Below are positions 45,067 to 52,973 of a DNA stretch of 64,000 bases, piece by piece; within the stretch, counting starts at the first letter, position 1, and each line of letters begins with the position of its first letter. The stretch lies in the NCBI GenBank assembly GCA_036012905.1, contig DASCQF010000074.1:11169-75168 (forward strand), given 5' to 3'. Below the pieces are notes generated by a model. That model was not told the origin of the DNA. It saw only the letters and a list, made by a program, of their open reading frames with translations, and did no database searches. This DNA comes from NP936 sp002726085. Lineage in GTDB: Bacteria; Acidobacteriota; Vicinamibacteria; Vicinamibacterales; UBA8438. Position numbers and translations under genes: made by a program.

Positions 45067-46758
45067 ATGGACAGCATCGAGCAGCTCATCCAGACGATCA
45101 AGTTCTACGTCGACAGTTTCGGCCTCCCCGTGGGCGAGCAAGTTATCCCGCTGAAGGTCATCGCCCTCCTGGGCACTGGCCTTTTCCTGACGGTCCGACT
45201 CGGCTTCGTGCAGGTGTCCCGTCTCGCTCATGGCTTCGCCGTGGCGAGCGGTCGGTACGACGACCCCAATGAACCTGGCGACGTCTCCCACTTCCAAGCC
45301 CTCACCACGGCGCTGTCGGCGACGGTGGGCATCGGCAACATCGCCGGGGCGGCCTGGGCCATCCACTACGGCGGACCGGGCGCGCTGTTCTGGATGTGGA
45401 TGACGGCGCTCCTCGGCGCGGCAACGAAATTCTCCGAAGTGACGCTGGCCCAGCAGTACCGGGAAGTGACGGCCGAGACCCACAAGCACGAGGGAACGGT
45501 GGCCGGCGGCCCGATGTACTACATCGAGCGCGGACTCGGCAAGGGATGGAGATGGATGGCCGTCTTTTTTGCCGTCGCGCTTGGTTTCACCGCTTTTGTG
45601 ACTGGCAACGCCGTCCAGGCCAACACGCTGGCCGACACGATGCAGTCCAACTTCGGGACGCCGAATGTGGTCACGGGCCTGCTGGCAGCCTCGGTTGTTG
45701 CGGCGGTCATTCTGGGCGGCATTACCCGCATCGGCCGCGTGACCGGCATTCTGGCACCGCTCATGGCCGGTATCTACGTGCTCTCCGCACTGCTCATCAT
45801 CCTGATGAACCCGGGCGCCGTGATGCCCACCCTCGAGCTCATCCTCAGCGAAGCGTTCAACCCGACCGCCGGGGTGGCGGGCACCGGGATCGGCGTGCTT
45901 CTCGTCACGCTCAACTGGGGTGTCAACCGGGGATTGTTTTCAAACGAGGCCGGACAGGGCTCGGCCCCGATTGCCCACGCCGCCGCAAAGACCGACGAAC
46001 CGGTGTCGGAAGGCGTCGTGGGCTTGGTTGAGCCGTTCATCGACACGATCGTGATCGTCACGATGACCTGCTTCGTCCTCATCATCACCGGCGTGTACGA
46101 CGAACGAGTCCCTTCGGAGCTGACGCTTGCCGGAGGTGACCTGTCGTATGTCGTGCCAGCAGCCGATGGCGCGCTCGAAGAAACCGAGGAACCACTGCGA
46201 ATCCGCATCGACGACGGGTTCCAGGCCATCAATGCTGGACAGGCGCTGTTTGCGTGGCACGATGTGCCCGTCGAGCGCTTCTTCACCGACGAGGCGCAGA
46301 CCCAAGCCTTTGACGGCATCATCGATCCGGCCGCAGGAGTCGCCACATCGGACGACGGCACCAACTACGCCGTGCTCTACGGTGATGCCCCAGAGGGCGG
46401 CGCCCCGCTGACGCAGCTCGGGTTCCAGCGTGGACTCTCACCCCTCGGCGACTGGGGCGGCTTCATCGTCGTGCTCTCGGTTGTACTGTTCGCCATCTCC
46501 ACCGCGATCTCCTGGAGCTACTATGGCGACCGCTGCGCGGCATACCTGTTCGGAAAACGGGCCATCCTGCCCTACCGGCTCGTGTATGTCGGCATGGTCT
46601 TTCTGGGAACGGTCATCGCCCCAGCCGCCGTCTGGGACCTGGGTGACATCGCGCTCAGCGTCGTGATTCTGCCGAATCTGCTTGCGCTCGTCATGCTCTC
46701 GGGCAAGACGCGAGAGCTGATGAAGAGCTACTTCGCGCGTAAGCCCTGGAGCTCGTAG
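45067..46758 (+). CDS. Alanine/glycine:cation symporter (AGCS family) with a large loop
   Basis: 563 residues; family members are about 450. GTGLFLTVRLGFVQV, TTALSATVGIGNIAGAAWAI, GGPMYYIERGLG and the hallmark NEAGQGSAPIAHAAA are present. The extra length is a hydrophilic stretch of about 110 residues (about 345-455, acidic) between two membrane helices, predicted to face outside. It imports alanine or glycine with sodium or protons. Confidence 0.9.
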   Translation: MDSIEQLIQTIKFYVDSFGLPVGEQVIPLKVIALLGTGLFLTVRLGFVQVSRLAHGFAVASGRYDDPNEPGDVSHFQALTTALSATVGIGNIAGAAWAIHYGGPGALFWMWMTALLGAATKFSEVTLAQQYREVTAETHKHEGTVAGGPMYYIERGLGKGWRWMAVFFAVALGFTAFVTGNAVQANTLADTMQSNFGTPNVVTGLLAASVVAAVILGGITRIGRVTGILAPLMAGIYVLSALLIILMNPGAVMPTLELILSEAFNPTAGVAGTGIGVLLVTLNWGVNRGLFSNEAGQGSAPIAHAAAKTDEPVSEGVVGLVEPFIDTIVIVTMTCFVLIITGVYDERVPSELTLAGGDLSYVVPAADGALEETEEPLRIRIDDGFQAINAGQALFAWHDVPVERFFTDEAQTQAFDGIIDPAAGVATSDDGTNYAVLYGDAPEGGAPLTQLGFQRGLSPLGDWGGFIVVLSVVLFAISTAISWSYYGDRCAAYLFGKRAILPYRLVYVGMVFLGTVIAPAAVWDLGDIALSVVILPNLLALVMLSGKTRELMKSYFARKPWSS

Positions 46759-46807
46759 CCGCATCACTGAGGTCGACTCCTTGGCTTCGGGCCACGAGCT
46801 TCGGCCG

Positions 46808-46972
46808 CTTAGGGCCCGCGCAAGGACAACTACCCATCTTCGGCCGCCGATCCATCCCGCCTGGCGGCGTTGCTCGTCGGTCGAATACTGCCCGTATGCT
46901 CCTTCCTCGCGCCTGGCCAGACGGGCGCCTCGACGCCCCAAGAGGGGCACTTATTCTTGTGCGGACCCTTAG
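46808..46972. repeat. Palindromic MITE-like element, copy A
   Basis: About 165 bp. Terminal inverted repeats of about 45 bp (CTTAGGG, CCGC, CAAG, CCC, TCTT in the left arm; complement at 46946-46972) flank inner arms CGCCTGGC/GCCTGGCC and the palindromic centre GAATACTGCCCGTATGC. The centre is shared with copy B. The right end overlaps the thiE stop codon. Confidence 0.7.
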
Positions 46973-47616
46973 GGACCGCCGAGGGCGTCCAGATACTCGC
47001 TGACGCGGCGTGCGGGGTCGCCGCCGGTCAACAGGTCGGAGATGACCGCTATCGAGGCGGCGCCGGCTGCGATCACGTCGGGCGCCGTGGCGACGGTAAT
47101 GCCCCCAATGGCCACCACCGGGCGCGTCCCAGCCGCAACGCTCGTCCGACGTACCGCCTCCAACCCAACCGCCGCATAGCCGGTGTCCTTGGTCCCAGTG
47201 TCGTAGACCGGTCCGATTGCCACATAGCTCAGCGGTTGCCGTGCGGAGGCTTCGACTTGCTCGTCATCATGCGTGGACAGCCCGATGATCGCCTCTGTGC
47301 CCAGGAGACGGCGCGCCGTCTCCACCGGGAGGTCGTTCTGCCCAAGGTGCACCCCGTCTGCGCCCGCCATCAGCACGAGATCACAGAAGTCATTGACAAT
47401 GACGCGTGCGCCAACCGGCGCCGCGAGACCAACGATCTCCTGGCACCAATCGAGCAGCGTCGCGCGATCGACGCCGGTCGCGCGGAGCTGCAGCAGACGC
47501 GCGCCCCCGTCGAGATACGCTCGGGCCAGATCACGGGGCGCCCAACCGGCCCGAATCGCTACTCCGGCGTCCACGATGGCGTACAGATGGGACCAGGCGT
47601 GCACGTTCGCGCTCAA
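46969..47616 (-). CDS. thiE: Thiamine-phosphate synthase
   Basis: 215 residues. LLQLRATG, VIVNDFCDLVLMAGADGVHLGQNDLP and VVAIGGITVATAPDV are family motifs. It joins HMP-pyrophosphate and thiazole phosphate. It starts at a TTG that overlaps the accC stop by four bases, so it is coupled to accC although unrelated in pathway. Its TAA stop lies within the end of the palindromic repeat. No TPP riboswitch is seen. Confidence 0.93.
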   Translation of the reverse strand: MSANVHAWSHLYAIVDAGVAIRAGWAPRDLARAYLDGGARLLQLRATGVDRATLLDWCQEIVGLAAPVGARVIVNDFCDLVLMAGADGVHLGQNDLPVETARRLLGTEAIIGLSTHDDEQVEASARQPLSYVAIGPVYDTGTKDTGYAAVGLEAVRRTSVAAGTRPVVAIGGITVATAPDVIAAGAASIAVISDLLTGGDPARRVSEYLDALGGP

Positions 47617-48965
47617 CTCATGGAAGCGGCTCCCGGCACGAACCGTTCCAGAAACGCCGTCGTAAACCGGCCGTCGAGAAAATCACGGTCCTCGAGAATG
47701 CGGAGATGCAGCGGAATCGTCGTCTCGACGCCCTCAATCACCGTCATCTCGAGCGTGCGCCGCATCCGGTCTATCGCTTCCGGGCGATCTCGCCCGTGCG
47801 CGATGACCTTCGCCACCAGCGAGTCGTAGTGCGGTGACACCGTGCAGTCTGTGTGCGCGAACGTGTCCACCCGAATTCCCGGCCCCCCCGGCAGGCTGAA
47901 GGTACGAATGAGGCCAGGGCTGGGCGCGAACGTCTCAGGATGCTCGGCGTTCACCCGGCATTCGATCGCATGGCCCGTGTGGTGCACGTCTGCCTGCCGA
48001 ATCGACAGCCCGTCTCCGGCCGCGATACGGATCTGTTCCTTGACGATGTCCACCCCGGTCACCATCTCGGTGATCGGATGCTCGACCTGGAGCCGAGCGT
48101 TCGCCTCCATGAAGTAGAACCGGCCCCGCCGATCTACCAGGAACTCGAAGGTCCCGATATTGACATACCCGACCGCCCGGGCCGCCTTCGTGACGAGCTT
48201 CCCCATCCGCTGACGGACTCGGTCGCTCAACCCGATTGACGGGGTTTCCTCGAGCACCTTCTGGTGCCGTCTCTGGATCGTGCACTCTCGCTCGCCGAGA
48301 TGCACCGTGGCCCCGTCCTCGTCGGCCAGAATCTGAAACTCGATGTGCCGCGGCTCCTCGACGTAGATCTCCAGATAGACGCGCGCGTCGCCAAACGCCG
48401 CCTCCGCCTCCCGACGGGCTGTCAGAAACGCATCCTGCAGGTCGTCGGCGTTCCAGACGACCCGCATGCCACGACCTCCGCCGCCCGACGTCGCCTTGAT
48501 GATGACCGGGTAGCCCAGCCGCCTGGCCGCGCGACGTGCCGCGGCCACATCCTCGACCGACTCGCTCCCCGGAACGACCGGGAGCCCCGCCTTGCGCATC
48601 GCGCGTCGGGCTCGCGATTTGTCCCCAAGGAGACGCAGCACGTCGACCGACGGTCCAATGAATGTGATCCGGCAGGCGTCACACGCCTCCGCCAGATAGG
48701 CACTCTCCGCCAAGAAGCCATAGCCAGGATGGATGGCGTCAGCGCCAGTGATTTCGGCCGCGGTGATGACGGCCGGTACGTTCAGGTAGCTGTCCTGGCT
48801 GGAGGCAGGCCCGATGCAGACCTCTTCATCGGCGAATCGGACCGGCAGGCTGTGTTCGTCGGCCTGGGAGTGGGCGACGACCGTCTTGACACCCAACTCG
48901 CGGCAGGCATAGATGATCCGGAGCGCGATCTCGCCCCGGTTCGCGATCAAGATCTTCTTGAACAT
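47613..48965 (-). CDS. accC: Biotin carboxylase subunit of acetyl-CoA carboxylase
   Basis: 450 residues. FKKILIANRGEIALRII, the ATP-grasp loop KATSGGGGRGMR, and MEANARLQVEHPITEMVTGVD are diagnostic. It carboxylates biotin on AccB with bicarbonate and ATP. 43 bases downstream of accB, the gap holding a heptad repeat. Confidence 0.96.
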   Translation of the reverse strand: MFKKILIANRGEIALRIIYACRELGVKTVVAHSQADEHSLPVRFADEEVCIGPASSQDSYLNVPAVITAAEITGADAIHPGYGFLAESAYLAEACDACRITFIGPSVDVLRLLGDKSRARRAMRKAGLPVVPGSESVEDVAAARRAARRLGYPVIIKATSGGGGRGMRVVWNADDLQDAFLTARREAEAAFGDARVYLEIYVEEPRHIEFQILADEDGATVHLGERECTIQRRHQKVLEETPSIGLSDRVRQRMGKLVTKAARAVGYVNIGTFEFLVDRRGRFYFMEANARLQVEHPITEMVTGVDIVKEQIRIAAGDGLSIRQADVHHTGHAIECRVNAEHPETFAPSPGLIRTFSLPGGPGIRVDTFAHTDCTVSPHYDSLVAKVIAHGRDRPEAIDRMRRTLEMTVIEGVETTIPLHLRILEDRDFLDGRFTTAFLERFVPGAASMS

Positions 48966-48973
48966 CAGGGTGC

Positions 48974-49004
48974 CGACCCTAAGACGTCAGGAGGCAGAAG
49001 CCCG
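48974..49004 (+). repeat. Heptad repeat, copy 7
   Basis: Plus strand AAGACGTCAGGAGGCAGAAG then CCCGCC in the gap between accB and accC, opposite in orientation to those genes. Confidence 0.5.
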
Positions 49005-49008
49005 CCTG

Positions 49009-49449
49009 CTACGTACGTCGGATGGCGAAGAGGCGCTCGCCGTACTGCACGGGCTGACCGTTCTCGACGAGGATGTCCACTACCTCCCCGGCAAACTCCG
49101 ACTTGATGTCGTTCATGAGCTTCATCGCCTCGATGATGCACAGGACGTCACCAGGCTTGACGACATCGCCGACCGCGACGAATGGGGGCGCGTCTGGCGC
49201 GCTGGCTCGAAAGAAGGTACCGAGAATCGGCGCCTCCACGATCGTCACGTCCGATGGGACGGTCCCGCCAGTCGACGGCTGAGGAGGTAAAGACACCGGA
49301 CGTCCGACTTCTGGCGCAAATGACGGTGGGGTCCCCGGCGCCTCTGCCTTGCGGAGCCGGAGATGCAGGTCCTCCCGCTCCAGCTCGAACTCGGCCAGAC
49401 CGTGGTCCTGCATCAGATCCAGAATCTGCCTGATCTCATCAAAATCCAT
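49009..49449 (-). CDS. accB: Biotin carboxyl carrier protein
   Basis: 146 residues. The biotinylated lysine is in CIIEAMKLMNDIKSE, preceded by APILGTFFRASAPDAPPFV. The N-terminal half has a Pro-rich linker. Carries biotin between AccC and the transcarboxylase. Confidence 0.96.
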   Translation of the reverse strand: MDFDEIRQILDLMQDHGLAEFELEREDLHLRLRKAEAPGTPPSFAPEVGRPVSLPPQPSTGGTVPSDVTIVEAPILGTFFRASAPDAPPFVAVGDVVKPGDVLCIIEAMKLMNDIKSEFAGEVVDILVENGQPVQYGERLFAIRRT

Positions 49450-49488
49450 GGTTTCGCACAGCGCGTACCGGCAACGTCGTCTCCCTCA

Positions 49489-50685
49489 TTAGACCACGGA
49501 GAGGTCCAACGGCACGCTGGTCATTAACTCGTAGCCACTGGCAGTCACGACCAGGTCGTCCTCGAGCCGAACACCGCCGCGCCCTGGCAGATATACCCCC
49601 GGCTCGACTGTGAACACCATTCCCGGTTCGAGACGGGGGTCCTCCACGTCGGCATCGGAACCGGGGGACGCGCGCGTCGGACGCGGCTTCCCGATCCGGG
49701 GAGCCTCGTGCACTTCGATGCCCAGGCCATGTCCCGTCCCGTGTCCGAACGCGTCGCCCAGCCCCCGTTGGTCGAGCGCCGCGCGGGCCGCACCGTCCAC
49801 CTCGCTCCCACGGACCCCGGGACGCACCGCCTCCAGGGCCGCCGCGTGCGCCGCCAGCACCGCCGCGTGCCAGCTGGTCGCTACTGGGTCTGGCGCACCC
49901 AAACTCGCGACGCGGGTCACATCGACGCAGTACCCGTTGTAGACTCCACCGAAGTCCAGCAGCACCAGGTCGGCCAGCGCCAGCCGCCGGTCGGTCGGAT
50001 GTGCATGCGGCAGCGCGGTATTTGGCCCGGCGGCGACAATCGTGTCGAAGGCCGGCCGATCGAACCCGGCACTCCGAATCGCCCAATCGATATCGGCCGC
50101 GACCTCCCGCTCGGTCCGTCCCACTTCGAGCCGCCGCAGCGCCTGCTCCATCACCACCGAAATCTGCGCGCCTGCCTCCCGTAATACGGCCAGCTCTTCC
50201 GCGTCCTTGACCAACCGGCCCGCCTCCACGATGCCAGTCGTCGGACGCAACATCACACCAGAACCGGCCAGGGTTTGCTCCAGCCAGTCGTATCGAGCCA
50301 GCGTCATGTGCTCGGCCTCGATGCCCACCCGGGACGCCCCGGAGGCTGAGAGGGCGGCGCAGAGCGTCTCCTCGTAGGACGACTCGACCTGCACGACCGC
50401 CATGCCCGCGCCGTCAGTATCGCTGTCCACCAGTGTTCTCACCGCCGCGACATACCGCCCGTCGATAATCAGTGTTGCTCGCCCCGGCATGACCAGCAGT
50501 ATGCCCGCGCTGCCCCGAAACCTGGAGAGGTAGAAGATGTTTGCGAGGTGCGTCACCACGAGGGCATCGAGCTCATCGTGCGCGAGACGGGTGTGAAGCG
50601 CCCGCAGGCGTGCCGCCCGCTGAGCAACCGGGCTGAGGCCGCTAGCCACTTCAGCTGTGCCGCGCGTTGGCCGTGCCTTCGCCAA
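49489..50685 (-). CDS. Xaa-Pro aminopeptidase (M24 family)
   Basis: 398 residues. The creatinase N domain (about 20-155) has LANIFYLSRFRGSAGILLV; the metal site aspartates are in LLDFGGVYNGYCVDVTR, the histidine in GHGTGHGLGIEVHEAPRIG, and the glutamates in FTVEPGVYLPG and RLEDDLVVT. A short insertion rich in Pro/Ser/Asp separates the last motifs. TTG start, three bases after the PKD gene. It commonly precedes accB-accC or efp in bacteria. Confidence 0.92.
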   Translation of the reverse strand: MAKARPTRGTAEVASGLSPVAQRAARLRALHTRLAHDELDALVVTHLANIFYLSRFRGSAGILLVMPGRATLIIDGRYVAAVRTLVDSDTDGAGMAVVQVESSYEETLCAALSASGASRVGIEAEHMTLARYDWLEQTLAGSGVMLRPTTGIVEAGRLVKDAEELAVLREAGAQISVVMEQALRRLEVGRTEREVAADIDWAIRSAGFDRPAFDTIVAAGPNTALPHAHPTDRRLALADLVLLDFGGVYNGYCVDVTRVASLGAPDPVATSWHAAVLAAHAAALEAVRPGVRGSEVDGAARAALDQRGLGDAFGHGTGHGLGIEVHEAPRIGKPRPTRASPGSDADVEDPRLEPGMVFTVEPGVYLPGRGGVRLEDDLVVTASGYELMTSVPLDLSVV

Positions 50686-50688
50686 CGG

Positions 50689-52279
50689 TCAAGACACGAT
50701 GACCGGGGACGACGTGGTTTCCGTCTGGCCGTCGCTGTCGGTCACGGTAAGGGTCACGTTGTACGTGCCCGCCGTGGCGAAGGTATGGGTTGTCGTCACC
50801 CCCGTGGCTGTGGATCCGTCACCGAAGTTCCAGACGTAGGACGCGATCGACCGCCCTGCGGTGGCAGACGACGCGACCGCATTGAACTGCACCACGGTGG
50901 TCGTTCCCGGTGACACCGGTGAGAAGACGAAGCTCGCGACGGGCGCACTCGTTGCCACGGTCACGGGCAAAGATGTCGAATTGGTCACGCCCTCGTTGTC
51001 AGTGACGGTAAGGGTCACGTTGTAAGCGCCCGCCGTGGCGAAGCTGTGAGTCGTCGTCACCCCCGTTGCCGTCGAGCCGTCACCGAAGTTCCAGTCGTAA
51101 GACGCGATCGACCGCCCAGATGCGGGCGAAGATGCGGCGGTGTCGAACCGCACGACGGCCCCCGTGGGCGGTGCGGACGGGGAGAAGACGAAGCTCACAA
51201 TGGGTGCGCCCGTCACGACGATCACGCTCGAGCTTGTGGAATCACTCGCCCCCCCTGTCGTCGGTGACAGTCAGGGTCACGTTATATGTCCCCGCCACAT
51301 CGTAATCGTGCGACACGGTGACACCAGAGGCCGTGCGCCCGTCTCCGAACGTCCAACTGTAGGAGACGATCGAGCGCCCGGCCGAAGCGGTACTGTCGGA
51401 TGCATTGAAGAAGACGCTTTCATCGAGACTCGGTCCCGTCGGCGACAAGACAAAGGTGGCGGTAGGCCCTACGCCGCTCAGCACAGTGACCGACCGAGGC
51501 GCAGCCGCCGCCCGCCCAAAGACGTCGAGGACAGTGAGTGTCACCGTGTAGGTCGACGGCGTCGAGTAGGCGTGGGTGACGGTTGAACCACTGCCGGTCG
51601 AGCCGTCATCGAAGTCCCAGGCATAGGAGACCACCTGCGCGGCCGGGTCGCGTACACAATCCACGTCGTTCTCCGATAGGCACGTGGTGGAAAACAGGAC
51701 ACTCTCGAACTCGGTCGGGCTTGTCGGTGTAAAGCGGAACCCCGCGCTAAAGGTCGCCGGCGGGGTTACGAAGCCGCTCGGCACCAGACGTATCGTCAGC
51801 GTACGCGGCACGGCGCTGGCAAAGTTGTCGCCAACCGGCGTTACGAGAAGCTCCACCTGCGCTCCTCCATCCACCTGGCCTCCAAGCGGCGCGGTGTAGG
51901 TTGCCAACGCGCGACCGTCCTGGCCCGTGACCAGTGTGCGTGCAGAGAGTTGCCCGAGGTCCTGCAGCACGCCGCCGAAGCGCGTCTGCAGTCGGAGTGA
52001 CACATTTGGTATCGGCTGGCTCGACCCATCCCGCGCGAAAATCGTCACGAGCGACTGCGAGGCACCGTCGAGCGGCAGCACGTCGGGACTGGCGCTGAGC
52101 GTCAGTGACAGTCCCAGCTCGGACGGTCCGACGAACGGATCGGGAGTCGCGTCCTGTTGACACCCCGACAGCGTCGCGGCGGCAAACATTGCCGTCAGCA
52201 GCGCCGCGCGCGCCCAAAATGCCAGGCTACGCGGCCCTCGCCTGCCGTCGATCGTCGGCGTCGCCATCTGTCCTGTCAT
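50689..52279 (-). pseudogene. PKD-repeat lipoprotein gene split by a frameshift at a G7 tract
   Basis: The first part (52279-51242, 345 codons) has a signal peptide with lipobox TLSGC, a beta-rich region (about 60-180), then two PKD domains; it ends in VTDDRGGE and a stop. The second part (from about 51225 down to 50689) continues with two more PKD domains (GDGSTATGVTTTHSFATAGAY-type, WNFGDGS). The break is at seven Gs (51249-51255, Cs on the plus strand); with six Gs the frame joins smoothly as TVTDDRGASDSTSS. So either a sequence error, a recent mutation or slippage-controlled expression. PKD domains are surface-exposed adhesion modules. It follows a lipoprotein gene and pilMNOPQ. Confidence 0.8.
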
Positions 52280-52283
52280 CGAC

Positions 52284-52955
52284 CTACGACCCCGCTTCTC
52301 CGAAGTCGGCGAAGTTGACGCCAATGGTTCCTTCCGAACTTATCGCAGCGCCCGTCTGGTCGTGGCCGAAGAAGGTGACCTCGGCAACCACCGACAGGAC
52401 GATGGCGCCACCACCGCTGACGAGTGAAATCAGCGGCTCCTCGAGCTTGGCCTGGGCACGGACGAGCGTGAACTCGGCGGTGCCGATGTCGATCGTCGTC
52501 ATCGTCATGCCACCCTCGAACGGAAACGGCACATCGACACCCGGGGTATCGCGACCATCCGACCGCCGATAGACCACGCGGTAGCCTGTGATGGTTATCC
52601 AGTTAGCCGAGGTCGGCGACGCCGGATTCTCGGAGGTTCCGGGGGCTTTGAACGCCAACCGTGTCGTCACGCGGGCGATGTCCGGAAAAACGCTGCACGC
52701 GTTGGGATTCGGACTCGGGTCACAGACGTCTGACAGCAGCAACGTCGGAATCGGGTCGTCGGACGTGCCGCCCGCAGCGGCACCAATTCGCTCGATGACC
52801 AGAATCGTCGACGAGCGGGACGCCTGCACCAAATCGTTGCACGACACGGAGACGAGCAGACAGACCGCCGCAGTGAGACTGGCCACCAGTCGGCTGCCGC
52901 TCAGTCTTGTCGGCGTGTCAGAGCTGCTGTGCATCACCTGTTCGTCATCCCACAT
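52284..52955 (-). CDS. Hypothetical lipoprotein next to pilQ
   Basis: 223 residues, no family recognised. An N-terminal hydrophobic segment ends in SVSC, probably a lipid-attachment cysteine. The rest is beta-rich, with repeated short strands (about 45-220), including ITITGYRVVYRRSDGRDTPGVD. It lies 18 bases after pilQ on the same strand and four bases before the PKD gene, so it is probably part of the pilus transcript. Start chosen by the GGAAGG site nine bases upstream. Confidence 0.6.
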   Translation of the reverse strand: MWDDEQVMHSSSDTPTRLSGSRLVASLTAAVCLLVSVSCNDLVQASRSSTILVIERIGAAAGGTSDDPIPTLLLSDVCDPSPNPNACSVFPDIARVTTRLAFKAPGTSENPASPTSANWITITGYRVVYRRSDGRDTPGVDVPFPFEGGMTMTTIDIGTAEFTLVRAQAKLEEPLISLVSGGGAIVLSVVAEVTFFGHDQTGAAISSEGTIGVNFADFGEAGS

Positions 52956-52973
52956 GGCTCTCACCCTTCCTCA

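Noticed and set aside
46759..46968. A coding gene between the AGCS transporter and thiE
   Set aside because: The sequence is a near-complete palindrome, so frames in it are unlikely to be real.
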